A DNA stretch of 6,514 nucleotides, from NCBI GenBank assembly GCA_964425275.1, contig CAYRLZ010000044.1, positions 1 through 6,514 of the forward strand, written 5' to 3'. Position numbers and translations under genes: made by a program. Below the pieces are notes generated by a model. That model was given only the letters and a program-made list of their open reading frames with translations. It made no database searches and was not told the DNA's origin. The stretch comes from CAYRLZ01 sp964425275. Lineage in GTDB: Bacteria > Hydrothermota > Tepidihabitantia > Tepidihabitantales > JBDRVQ01. This document shows positions 1 through 4,601 of this stretch, piece after piece (the stretch's first letter is position 1; every line of letters begins with the position of its first letter).

Positions 1-213
1 ATTAGAAAGAGTGAGATTGATAAATTTGTTTTAGAGGGGGAACGGGTGAGGTGTCCAGCGGGAAAGTATTCAATCGGGAAGATAATTCAGGTGATTTTTA
101 GTAAAGGCAAGATTTCCCAAACCCACTTTTTCAGAGTTCTCAATGAACGATACTTGACAATTTCTGGTATTTGGGTTATAATATTAGTTAGGAGGTGTGA
201 ATGGAGGCAATAA
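1..213 (+). CDS. Possible 3' end of an unidentified gene, possibly HTH/excisionase-like (partial)
   Basis: One plus-strand frame is open without interruption from the left edge to a TAA at 211-213, about 70 codons. The other two plus frames hit stops quickly. First codon positions are rich in purines over roughly the first 50 codons, as in real coding sequence. The first residues, IRKSEIDKFV, resemble the end of excisionase-type (HTH_17) DNA-binding domains, which often finish with a W-R-I-R-K-S-E-I-D-K-F-like motif; the rest matches nothing I recognise. The frame runs through the promoter and ribosome-binding site of the next gene and overlaps its first 13 bases. Its last 15-20 codons may therefore be fortuitous, and the true end could be a frameshift or lie outside the window. 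The function is not established. Confidence 0.4.
   Translation: MRKSEIDKFVLEGERVRCPAGKYSIGKIIQVIFSKGKISQTHFFRVLNERYLTISGIWVIILVRRCEWRQ
154..182 (+). promoter_or_regulatory. Perfect sigma-70 promoter for the GIY-YIG-like gene
   Basis: The -35 box TTGACA (154-159) and the -10 box TATAAT (177-182) are both exact consensus matches, with the optimal 17-base spacer. Transcription is expected to start near 187-190, so the mRNA leader would be only about 11-14 nt and would begin at or just before the ribosome-binding site. Confidence 0.85.
190..196 (+). promoter_or_regulatory. Ribosome-binding site of the GIY-YIG-like gene
   Basis: AGGAGGT lies 4 bases before the ATG at 201. It is a strong Shine-Dalgarno match and fixes this start codon. 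It coincides with the predicted 5' end of the transcript. Confidence 0.8.
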
Positions 214-527
214 ATTTCAAAAGACTGGAATGGCTTGATTATTATTTAACCGAAGAGAAACCAGGGGTTTATCTACTCTCTAATGATGGCGAGGTTCCCT
301 GTGAGGTCGGCCGGTCCGATGAAAACCTCTTAAAAGAGTTAAAGAAACGAACCGAGGTAATTCGGGGAGTCGATTCCCAATTCGCCTATTTCTGGTTTAA
401 ATACTGTGATAGCCCGGATGAAGCCTTTCGTCTCCACTGCGAATTGTGGCACCGTTTCTTTCATAACGGTAACCACCCCCAGAGTAATGGAAAGAATAGA
501 AGGTGTCCAATCTGTGAGGGTGATTGA
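201..527 (+). CDS. Small GIY-YIG-like protein with C-terminal CPIC motif
   Basis: This 108-residue protein has the outline of a minimal GIY-YIG nuclease fold. G-V-Y (residues 22-24) starts the first strand, and E-V-G-R-S (35-39) sits where Y-I-G-K-S is usual. A basic helix follows (ENLLKELKKR, 41-50). A later helix carries Glu81, in the place of the family's metal-binding Glu, and is followed by N-H-P (91-93). The C-terminus ends in a C-P-I-C pair (102-105), which together with nearby His or Cys residues could bind zinc. The first Tyr of the canonical YIG is Glu here, so nuclease activity is uncertain. It has its own promoter and stands alone, ending immediately against the convergent gene at 528. 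The fold assignment is by motif pattern only; the role is unknown, possibly nucleic-acid binding or repair. Confidence 0.7.
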   Translation: MEAINFKRLEWLDYYLTEEKPGVYLLSNDGEVPCEVGRSDENLLKELKKRTEVIRGVDSQFAYFWFKYCDSPDEAFRLHCELWHRFFHNGNHPQSNGKNRRCPICEGD

Positions 528-671
528 TTAACCCTTCTCTTGTCCGGATGTTATCTCTTGGGTAAGTGGCGTCTGGGGGAAATTTATCGCTCGCGCCTTC
601 TTTTGCCTTTGCCGCCACTTCCGTCTAATTAGTAAACGCTTCCGCTTCTGTTTACTCTTGGTCCTCGCCAT
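528..671 (-). CDS. Very basic 47-residue protein, possible ribosome- or RNA-associated peptide
   Basis: This short minus-strand gene reads from ATG (671) to TAA (528). Fifteen of its first 27 residues are Lys or Arg, and it begins M-A-R-T-K-S-K-Q-K-R-K-R. The last 20 residues are more neutral. This composition resembles small ribosomal or RNA-binding proteins such as bTHX-type peptides, but I cannot assign it to a named family. It lies 15 bases downstream of the EF-Tu-domain-2-like gene, in the same direction, as third gene of the asnS operon, which supports a translation role. The ribosome-binding site is weak (GGAAA directly before ATG), suggesting translational coupling. Its stop codon directly abuts the stop of the convergent gene ending at 527. 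The coding call rests on composition, spacing and context. Confidence 0.6.
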   Translation of the reverse strand: MARTKSKQKRKRLLIRRKWRQRQKKARAINFPQTPLTQEITSGQEKG

Positions 672-686
672 TTTCCGAAGAAATTG

Positions 687-941
687 TTAGGGGATAACTT
701 TATAGACAACATCACCTTCTCGGCACCGCTCCTTGACCTTTAAGCCAATGACATCTCCTTTTTTAGTAGTGGAGACCGCCTGATGTTCAATCTGCATTGA
801 TTCCACCGTTTCCTGGAAGTCGGTTGAGTGTCCCTTAATATGAATCGTATCGCCGAGGGAAAGCGGTTCATCAGTAATCTCTAAGATGGCTACACCAATC
901 TTTGAATAATAATGGGTGATTGTGCCAACCTTTAATTCCAT
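687..941 (-). CDS. Translation elongation factor-like protein (EF-Tu domain 2-like beta-barrel)
   Basis: This 84-residue protein matches the stand-alone family usually named 'translation elongation factor-like protein', a single beta-barrel similar to domain 2 of EF-Tu and to the C-terminal barrel of U32 peptidases. Visible landmarks are V-G-T-I-T-H-Y-Y near the N-terminus, L-S-L-G-D-T-I-H-I-K-G (27-37), T-D-F-Q-E-T-V-E-S-M-Q-I (40-51), K-K-G-D-V-I-G-L-K-V (60-69) and R-E-G-D-V-V-Y-K-V near the end. It has no GTPase domain, so it cannot act as a full elongation factor; the biochemical role of these barrels is not well established. It is the second gene of the asnS operon, 9 bases after the asnS stop, with a very strong ribosome-binding site. 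The family call is fairly secure; the function is not. Confidence 0.85.
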   Translation of the reverse strand: MELKVGTITHYYSKIGVAILEITDEPLSLGDTIHIKGHSTDFQETVESMQIEHQAVSTTKKGDVIGLKVKERCREGDVVYKVIP

Positions 942-945
942 ATTA

Positions 946-952
946 CCTCCTT
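946..952 (-). promoter_or_regulatory. Ribosome-binding site overlapping the asnS stop codon
   Basis: On the minus strand AAGGAGG is followed by TAAT and then the ATG of the EF-like gene. The first bases of this site are shared with the TAA stop of asnS (951-953). Termination on asnS would therefore place ribosomes directly on the next start, a typical coupling arrangement. Confidence 0.75.
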
Positions 953-2237
953 AGGGATAAGCCCTTTCCATCATTCGGGGAAAGGGTATCGTCTCCCTTA
1001 CATGCTGGGCTTTACAAATCCAGGCACAGGTTCTTTCAATCCCCAAGCCAAAACCAGAATGAGGGAAACTACCATAGCGCCGTAAGTCCAAATACCATTC
1101 AAAAGCCGATTGGGGTAGACCTTCTTCTTTAATCCTTTTTTCCAATTCCGCTAACGCGTCTTCTCTTTGACCACCACCCAAAATCTCGCCGTAACCTTCG
1201 GGGGCCAGAATATCAACATTGAGGGCTAATCGGTTATCTTTTGGGTCGCGCTTCATATAAAATGCCTTGACCGAATGGGGATAGTGATGAATCATCACTG
1301 GCTTATCAAAACTCTCCGAGATGACTGTCTCTTCGTCTCCCCCAAAGTCATCGCCCCATTCAATCGGCTTATTCTTCTCTTTCAATAACCTCAGTGCCTC
1401 ATCATAAGTAATCCGGGGAAATGGTTTTTTCACATTTTCCAATTTTGCGATATCCCGCTCCAATATCTCCAATTCTTTTTTTCTTTTGGTCAGTACCCTT
1501 TCAATAATATAGACAATCATATCCTCGGCCAGTTCCATTATCCCTTCCAGGTCCATAAAGGCGACCTCCGGTTCTACCTGCCAGAATTCGGTGAGGTGTC
1601 TTCGGGTCTTTGACTTCTCCGCTCGGAAGGTCGGGCCAAAACAATAGACCCGACCAAAGGCCGCTGCCGCCGGTTCATTATAAAGTTGCCCACTCTGGGA
1701 GAGATAGACCTTCTTACCAAAATAGGCAACTTCAAAGAGGGTGGTTGTTCCTTCACAGGCGGTCGGAGTGAAAATTGGCGCATCAACTAACAAAAACCCT
1801 CTGCCATCAAGAAAATCACGACAAGCCTTAATCACTTCGGCGCGAATACGGATAATCGCCCCCGGTCTTCGGGAACGAAGCCAGAGGTGACGGTTTTCCA
1901 AAAGGAAATCAATGCCGTGTTCTTTTAGGGCCAGGGGATAATCCATTGCCTCGGAGATTACCCTTAGGTCCTTGGCCACTATCTCATAACCACCCGGTGC
2001 CCGGTTGTCTTTTCGGACAACGCCGCGCAGTTCAATAGAACTCTCCTGGGGAATGCGGTCAGCCAGTTCAAATGCCTCGGGTGAACATCTATCCAAAGAA
2101 AAGACCGCCTGAATGATACCGGTGCCGTCACGCACCAAAACGAAACGAACCTTCCCTGAGGAGCGGCGGTTATAAACCCATCCATTAAGAGATACTTCTT
2201 TTCCTTCCCATTGACCAATTTCTTCAATATAAACCAT
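951..2237 (-). CDS. asnS: Asparaginyl-tRNA synthetase (archaeal/Thermus-like type)
   Basis: This class II aminoacyl-tRNA synthetase joins asparagine to tRNA-Asn in the cytoplasm using ATP. The N-terminal OB-fold anticodon-binding domain spans about residues 10-100 (LNGWVYNRRSSGKVRF, then R-D-G-T-G). Motif 2 is F-R-A-E-K-S-K-T-R-R-H-L-T-E-F-W (204-219), where the RHLTEFW segment is typical of AsnRS/AspRS. Motif 3 is G-F-G-L-G-I-E-R (395-402), and the C-terminus I-P-F-P-R-M-M-E-R-A-Y-P fits AsnRS rather than AspRS. At 428 residues it is full length and close to archaeal AsnRS (about 430). It heads an operon with the EF-like and basic-protein genes. The N-terminus aligns with the family from residue 1, so the ATG is credible although no Shine-Dalgarno sequence precedes it; the promoter suggests a leaderless mRNA. 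An AspRS of archaeal type is the main alternative and is less likely. Confidence 0.95.
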   Translation of the reverse strand: MVYIEEIGQWEGKEVSLNGWVYNRRSSGKVRFVLVRDGTGIIQAVFSLDRCSPEAFELADRIPQESSIELRGVVRKDNRAPGGYEIVAKDLRVISEAMDYPLALKEHGIDFLLENRHLWLRSRRPGAIIRIRAEVIKACRDFLDGRGFLLVDAPIFTPTACEGTTTLFEVAYFGKKVYLSQSGQLYNEPAAAAFGRVYCFGPTFRAEKSKTRRHLTEFWQVEPEVAFMDLEGIMELAEDMIVYIIERVLTKRKKELEILERDIAKLENVKKPFPRITYDEALRLLKEKNKPIEWGDDFGGDEETVISESFDKPVMIHHYPHSVKAFYMKRDPKDNRLALNVDILAPEGYGEILGGGQREDALAELEKRIKEEGLPQSAFEWYLDLRRYGSFPHSGFGLGIERTCAWICKAQHVRETIPFPRMMERAYP

Positions 2238-2243
2238 CAGGAT

Positions 2244-2271
2244 ATTTTAATCTAAATACCTGATTTGTCAA
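2244..2271 (-). promoter_or_regulatory. Promoter of the asnS operon, predicted leaderless
   Basis: On the minus strand the -35 box is TTGACA (2266-2271, exact consensus) and the -10 box is TAAAAT (2244-2249), with a 16-base spacer. The -10 ends 6 bases before the ATG, so the seventh base, the usual +1, is the A of the start codon at 2237. The bases between -10 and ATG contain no Shine-Dalgarno sequence. Confidence 0.75.
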
Positions 2272-2275
2272 GGAT

Positions 2276-2300
2276 GCAAGAAGAGAGAGATGGCTCTTGC
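2276..2300. promoter_or_regulatory. Inverted repeat between the divergent asnS and hbd promoters (possible operator)
   Basis: GCAAGA (2276-2281) and TCTTGC (2295-2300) form a perfect 6-base inverted repeat with a 13-base AG-rich spacer. The left arm lies 4 bases beyond the asnS -35 box, and the right arm overlaps the hbd -35 box. It could bind a regulator of either promoter, but arms this short can arise by chance. Confidence 0.25.
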
Positions 2301-2325
2301 CAAAAGGATAAGATTTAGTTATAAT
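2297..2325 (+). promoter_or_regulatory. Promoter of the hbd operon
   Basis: The -35 box TTGCCA (2297-2302, 5 of 6) and the -10 box TATAAT (2320-2325, exact) are separated by 17 bases. The start of transcription is expected near 2332-2333, leaving a leader of about 13 nt that is mostly the ribosome-binding site AAGGAGGG (2335-2342). Confidence 0.75.
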
Positions 2326-2345
2326 GCAGGTTAAAAGGAGGGATA

Positions 2346-3197
2346 ATGGATATTGAACGAGTTGGTGTCGTTGGTGCCGGAACGATGGGCGCCGGCATTG
2401 CTCAGGTTTTCGCCTTTACTGGATTCAAGACAACCCTAATTGATATTGAAGAGAAGATTTTAACCCGTGCCTTGACCGGCATTGAAAACGGCTTAAAGCG
2501 GCAAGTGGAAAAAGGAAAGATTACCGAGGAGAAGGTAAAAGAGACATTAAAGAACATATCGCCCACCACTGACTATTCTTCATTAAAGGAGGCCTCAATT
2601 GTCATTGAGGCGGTGATTGAAGATGTGGCAACCAAAAAAGAAATCTTTCGGAAGTTGGATTCAATTTTACCACCAACCTCCATTATTGCTTCTAACACAT
2701 CAACAATTTCCTTGACAACTCTGGGAGCGGCCACCAATCGTCCGGATAAAGTTGGCGGTATGCACTTTATGAACCCGGTGCCGGTTATGCAGTTGGTTGA
2801 GGTTGTCAAGGGATTGAGGACATCAGAGGCGACAATCAAGACCATCGTTGAGTTGGCACAGAAGTTAGGGAAAACGCCGGTGGTGGTGAACGATTCTCCG
2901 GGTTTTGTTTCCAATCGGATATTACTGCCGATGATTAATGAAGCGATATACTGCCTCTTTGAAGGTGTCGCCGACCGAGAGGCGATTGATACGGTAATGA
3001 AGTTGGGGATGAATCATCCGATGGGTCCACTGCAATTAGCCGATTTGATTGGGCTGGATGTCTGTTTAGCCATCTTAGAGGTCTTACATAATGACCTCGG
3101 GGACCCAAAATACCGCCCCTGTCCTTTATTGAAAAAGATGGTGGCGGCGGGATACTTAGGGCGAAAAACGAAAAAAGGGTTCTATGACTACGGATAA
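2346..3197 (+). CDS. hbd: 3-hydroxybutyryl-CoA / 3-hydroxyacyl-CoA dehydrogenase
   Basis: This NAD(P)-dependent cytoplasmic enzyme interconverts 3-hydroxyacyl-CoA and 3-oxoacyl-CoA in beta-oxidation or butyrate/butanol-type pathways. The Rossmann signature V-G-A-G-T-M-G-A-G-I-A (residues 8-18) and the acidic Asp33 after the second strand indicate the dinucleotide site; the Asp favours NAD. S-N-T-S-T (116-120) carries the active-site Ser region. G-M-H-F-M-N-P-V-P (138-146) supplies catalytic His140, paired with Glu152 and followed by Asn190 in S-N-R-I-L. The C-terminal helical domain ends with G-R-K-T-K-K-G-F-Y-D-Y. At 283 residues it is a complete single-domain enzyme, not the large fused FadB. 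A strong ribosome-binding site sets the start. No thiolase, crotonase or acyl-CoA dehydrogenase gene is adjacent, so the pathway direction cannot be judged. It overlaps the next gene by 14 bases. Confidence 0.95.
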   Translation: MDIERVGVVGAGTMGAGIAQVFAFTGFKTTLIDIEEKILTRALTGIENGLKRQVEKGKITEEKVKETLKNISPTTDYSSLKEASIVIEAVIEDVATKKEIFRKLDSILPPTSIIASNTSTISLTTLGAATNRPDKVGGMHFMNPVPVMQLVEVVKGLRTSEATIKTIVELAQKLGKTPVVVNDSPGFVSNRILLPMINEAIYCLFEGVADREAIDTVMKLGMNHPMGPLQLADLIGLDVCLAILEVLHNDLGDPKYRPCPLLKKMVAAGYLGRKTKKGFYDYG

Positions 3198-3441
3198 GAA
3201 GTTTGAATATAAGATCCAAATTCTGGAGGTGCACTTAAGTCCGATTCTCAGTCTGGCGCGCTGGCAAATAACCGATGAGGAAGGAAAGAGATTAAAGGAA
3301 TTCAATGAGATTTCTGAATATATAAATCATCTGGGTGAGGAAGGGTGGGAATTGGTCGCAGGTGTTGGCGGTTCGGACCAGCATGGTTTAATCACTAAGG
3401 TCTTGATGTTCTTCAAACGGGAAAAGAAGGGTGCGGTTTAA
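3184..3441 (+). CDS. Small DUF4177-like protein
   Basis: This 85-residue protein has the DUF4177 outline: an N-terminal strand with an aromatic F-E-Y-K-I (7-11), a helix ending in I-N-H-L-G-E-E-G-W-E-L-V (47-58), and a terminal strand L-M-F-F-K-R-E (74-80). The 'LG-x-x-GWELV ... FKR' pair is the recognisable part of that family, whose function is unknown. Between residues 12 and 40 there is an insertion longer than in the shortest members. Its ATG lies inside the end of hbd (14-base overlap) behind only a weak AAAGGG site, so translation is probably coupled to hbd. It in turn overlaps the next gene by 11 bases. No signal peptide or membrane segment is seen. Confidence 0.75.
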   Translation: MTTDKKFEYKIQILEVHLSPILSLARWQITDEEGKRLKEFNEISEYINHLGEEGWELVAGVGGSDQHGLITKVLMFFKREKKGAV

Positions 3442-3907
3442 TCCGGTTGATATAACCTGCCTACTCTTTGTGGCGACGGTAGCCGGGATTCAGTTCTTAC
3501 GGGGAACAAAAAATAGTATCGCCCTTATTTTTTATGAGACCCTGGCGATAATTGGTGCCGGCAAGGTTGCCTACGAGGCCGCCAAGGCCAATCATTCTTT
3601 TGCCCTATTTTTCTTTCCTACCCTCATTCTCTTTTTTATTCTGGCGCGAATCCTTTATAATTACTTTGACTTCTCGGTTGGCGTTTTTGATATCCTCTTC
3701 AGTTTTTTCCTGGGGATTATCGGTGGCTGGGCGATGGGATTTGGTGTGATGCGCTCCTTTTTACCGTTAGTGGTGAAGAAAGAGAATCTTCTCCTTATGG
3801 TTCAGAGGTCTTGGATGGCTTCGCAGATTATTTACCTTGGTTTCTTTCGGGAACTATTCGCCATGCTCATTCAGGCAAAATATCATAATGCGCCGGGTGA
3901 GTTCTGA
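3431..3907 (+). CDS. CvpA-like integral membrane protein
   Basis: This 158-residue hydrophobic protein has about four membrane segments, near residues 7-22, 32-50, 57-75 and 87-110, followed by a more polar amphipathic tail. The opening N-P-V-D-I-T-C-L-L-F and the short loop Q-F-L-R-G-T-K resemble the start of CvpA/colicin V production family proteins (n-x-x-D-x ... G-x-x-R-G). Those are small inner-membrane proteins, linked in enterobacteria to colicin V export and envelope stress. The match is by pattern and could be to another four-helix family. The start is a GTG at 3431 that overlaps the DUF4177-like gene by 11 bases, with a weak upstream GGGA. It is the last clear gene of the hbd operon. 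No obvious terminator follows, and a convergent operon lies beyond. Confidence 0.65.
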   Translation: MRFNPVDITCLLFVATVAGIQFLRGTKNSIALIFYETLAIIGAGKVAYEAAKANHSFALFFFPTLILFFILARILYNYFDFSVGVFDILFSFFLGIIGGWAMGFGVMRSFLPLVVKKENLLLMVQRSWMASQIIYLGFFRELFAMLIQAKYHNAPGEF

Positions 3908-4012
3908 ATCTGTTCTAAAGAATAAAAAGATGATTACGGCGATTAAACAAACGATGCCGGCGATTACCCCGGCCATCTTTCGTAAAGGAAAGGTTGCGGC
4001 TACCTTTTTCAT
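3854..4012 (-). CDS. Candidate 52-residue single-span membrane protein
   Basis: A short minus-strand frame starts at ATG 4012, 16 bases after the methyltransferase stop, and ends with TAG at 3854. It encodes a basic N-terminus (M-K-K-V-A-A-T-F-P-L-R-K), a 20-residue hydrophobic span (residues 13-32, rich in Ile, Val, Ala and Phe) and a polar tail beginning R-T-D-S-E-L-T-R-R. That is a coherent small membrane-protein layout. It has no Shine-Dalgarno site, but neither does the methyltransferase before it. Its last 54 bases overlap the end of the convergent CvpA-like gene. A competing plus-strand frame at 3888-4097 covers the same bases. Being distal in a compact operon favours the minus reading, but the gene is unproven and unassigned to a family. 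Confidence 0.4.
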   Translation of the reverse strand: MKKVAATFPLRKMAGVIAGIVCLIAVIIFLFFRTDSELTRRIMIFCLNEHGE

Positions 4013-4028
4013 CGCGATTTTCTGTGGC

Positions 4029-4586
4029 TTATTTCTTCTTCAAAACGAGACAGGAGACCTGCCATCTTATTCCGAAGACGCCAAGAAGTTTACCTAATCT
4101 ATCCCTCGGTCTTTTGATTCTAATCACCTCAGAAAATAAGACCTGAGTATCCGGAAAGAGTTTCTGCAATTCTCGATCGGTCGGGCGGAAACCGGTATCA
4201 ATTGGGTCAGGGTGCCGACGATAAAACCGGGGAACCGTTACCACAAGATAGCCGCCGGGGACGAGAAAATTTAATACCCTTTGGACAATCTCCTTCGGAT
4301 TTCTTAGATGTTCTAAAACATTCGTCAGAAATATGATGTGATAAGGTCTTTCGGGTGAAAATCTTCTAACATCGGTAACAAAATCAATCCCTTCACCAGG
4401 CTTTTGGTCGAGATGATGCAGGGCGATGCCCTTTTCTTTTAGGAAAGAAAATATTATCCCCTGCTCGGGCTGGGTTTTAGTTCGGAACCACCAATCACCC
4501 GCACCAATATTCAAGCCATTTTTTACCCCGCTTAAATCAATGGAGCGCAACTTATCAATAATCCAATCCGCCTCTTCTTGAAACAT
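4029..4586 (-). CDS. Class I SAM-dependent methyltransferase
   Basis: This 185-residue protein has the compact Rossmann methyltransferase core (Methyltransf_11/23 type). Motif I is N-G-L-N-I-G-A-G (23-30). Asp60 follows the second strand in H-H-L-D, and T-D-V (71-73) fits the adenine-contacting acidic loop. I-I-F-L-T-N-V-L-E-H-L (84-94) is the typical strand-4/helix region, and L-V-P-G-G-Y-L-V-V-T-V-P (108-119) is the post-motif. A segment with H-P-D-P-I-D-T-G-F-R-P-T (125-136) often follows in this family and probably forms part of the acceptor site. No target-recognition domain or DNA-methylase catalytic motif (NPPY/DPPY) is present, so DNA methylation is unlikely; the substrate is unknown. 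It follows the ParB-like gene by 15 bases, without a clear ribosome-binding site, in one transcription unit. Confidence 0.85.
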   Translation of the reverse strand: MFQEEADWIIDKLRSIDLSGVKNGLNIGAGDWWFRTKTQPEQGIIFSFLKEKGIALHHLDQKPGEGIDFVTDVRRFSPERPYHIIFLTNVLEHLRNPKEIVQRVLNFLVPGGYLVVTVPRFYRRHPDPIDTGFRPTDRELQKLFPDTQVLFSEVIRIKRPRDRLGKLLGVFGIRWQVSCLVLKKK

Positions 4587-4601
4587 AATTAAGTGAAAAG
4601 A

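Noticed and set aside
397..618. Minus-strand open frame of 73 codons
   Set aside because: It covers the GIY-YIG-like gene antisense and the basic-protein gene in a shifted frame. Its protein has no coherent character; the 671-528 frame explains the region better.
631..656. Inverted repeat AGTAAAC / GTTTACT with a 12-base loop
   Set aside because: It lies inside the Lys/Arg-rich coding stretch, the stem is AT-rich, and no T-run follows on either strand, so it is not a convincing terminator or operator.
920..1132. Plus-strand open frame opposite the end of asnS
   Set aside because: It is antisense to well-conserved AsnRS coding sequence, has no ribosome-binding site and gives no recognisable protein.
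1574..2227. Two further minus-strand frames inside asnS (1574-1786 and 1979-2227)
   Set aside because: Both are out-of-frame readings of the AsnRS gene with low-complexity, non-family protein sequence.
2573..3234. Minus-strand frames opposite hbd and the DUF4177-like gene
   Set aside because: They are antisense shadows of a strongly conserved dehydrogenase and show no start signals.
3552..3749. Plus-strand frame within the CvpA-like gene
   Set aside because: It is a shifted reading of a T-rich membrane-protein gene, so its Pro/Phe/Ser-rich product is an artefact of composition.
3957..3976. GCCGG / CCGGC hairpin between the convergent operons
   Set aside because: The stem has only 5 bases with an 8-base loop and no following T-run, which is too weak to call a terminator.
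3888..4097. Plus-strand frame of 69 codons after the CvpA-like gene
   Set aside because: It would overlap the methyltransferase gene antisense, and its hydrophobic part is a by-product of the opposite-strand hydrophobic stretch. The minus-strand candidate has the more natural topology, although neither is proven.
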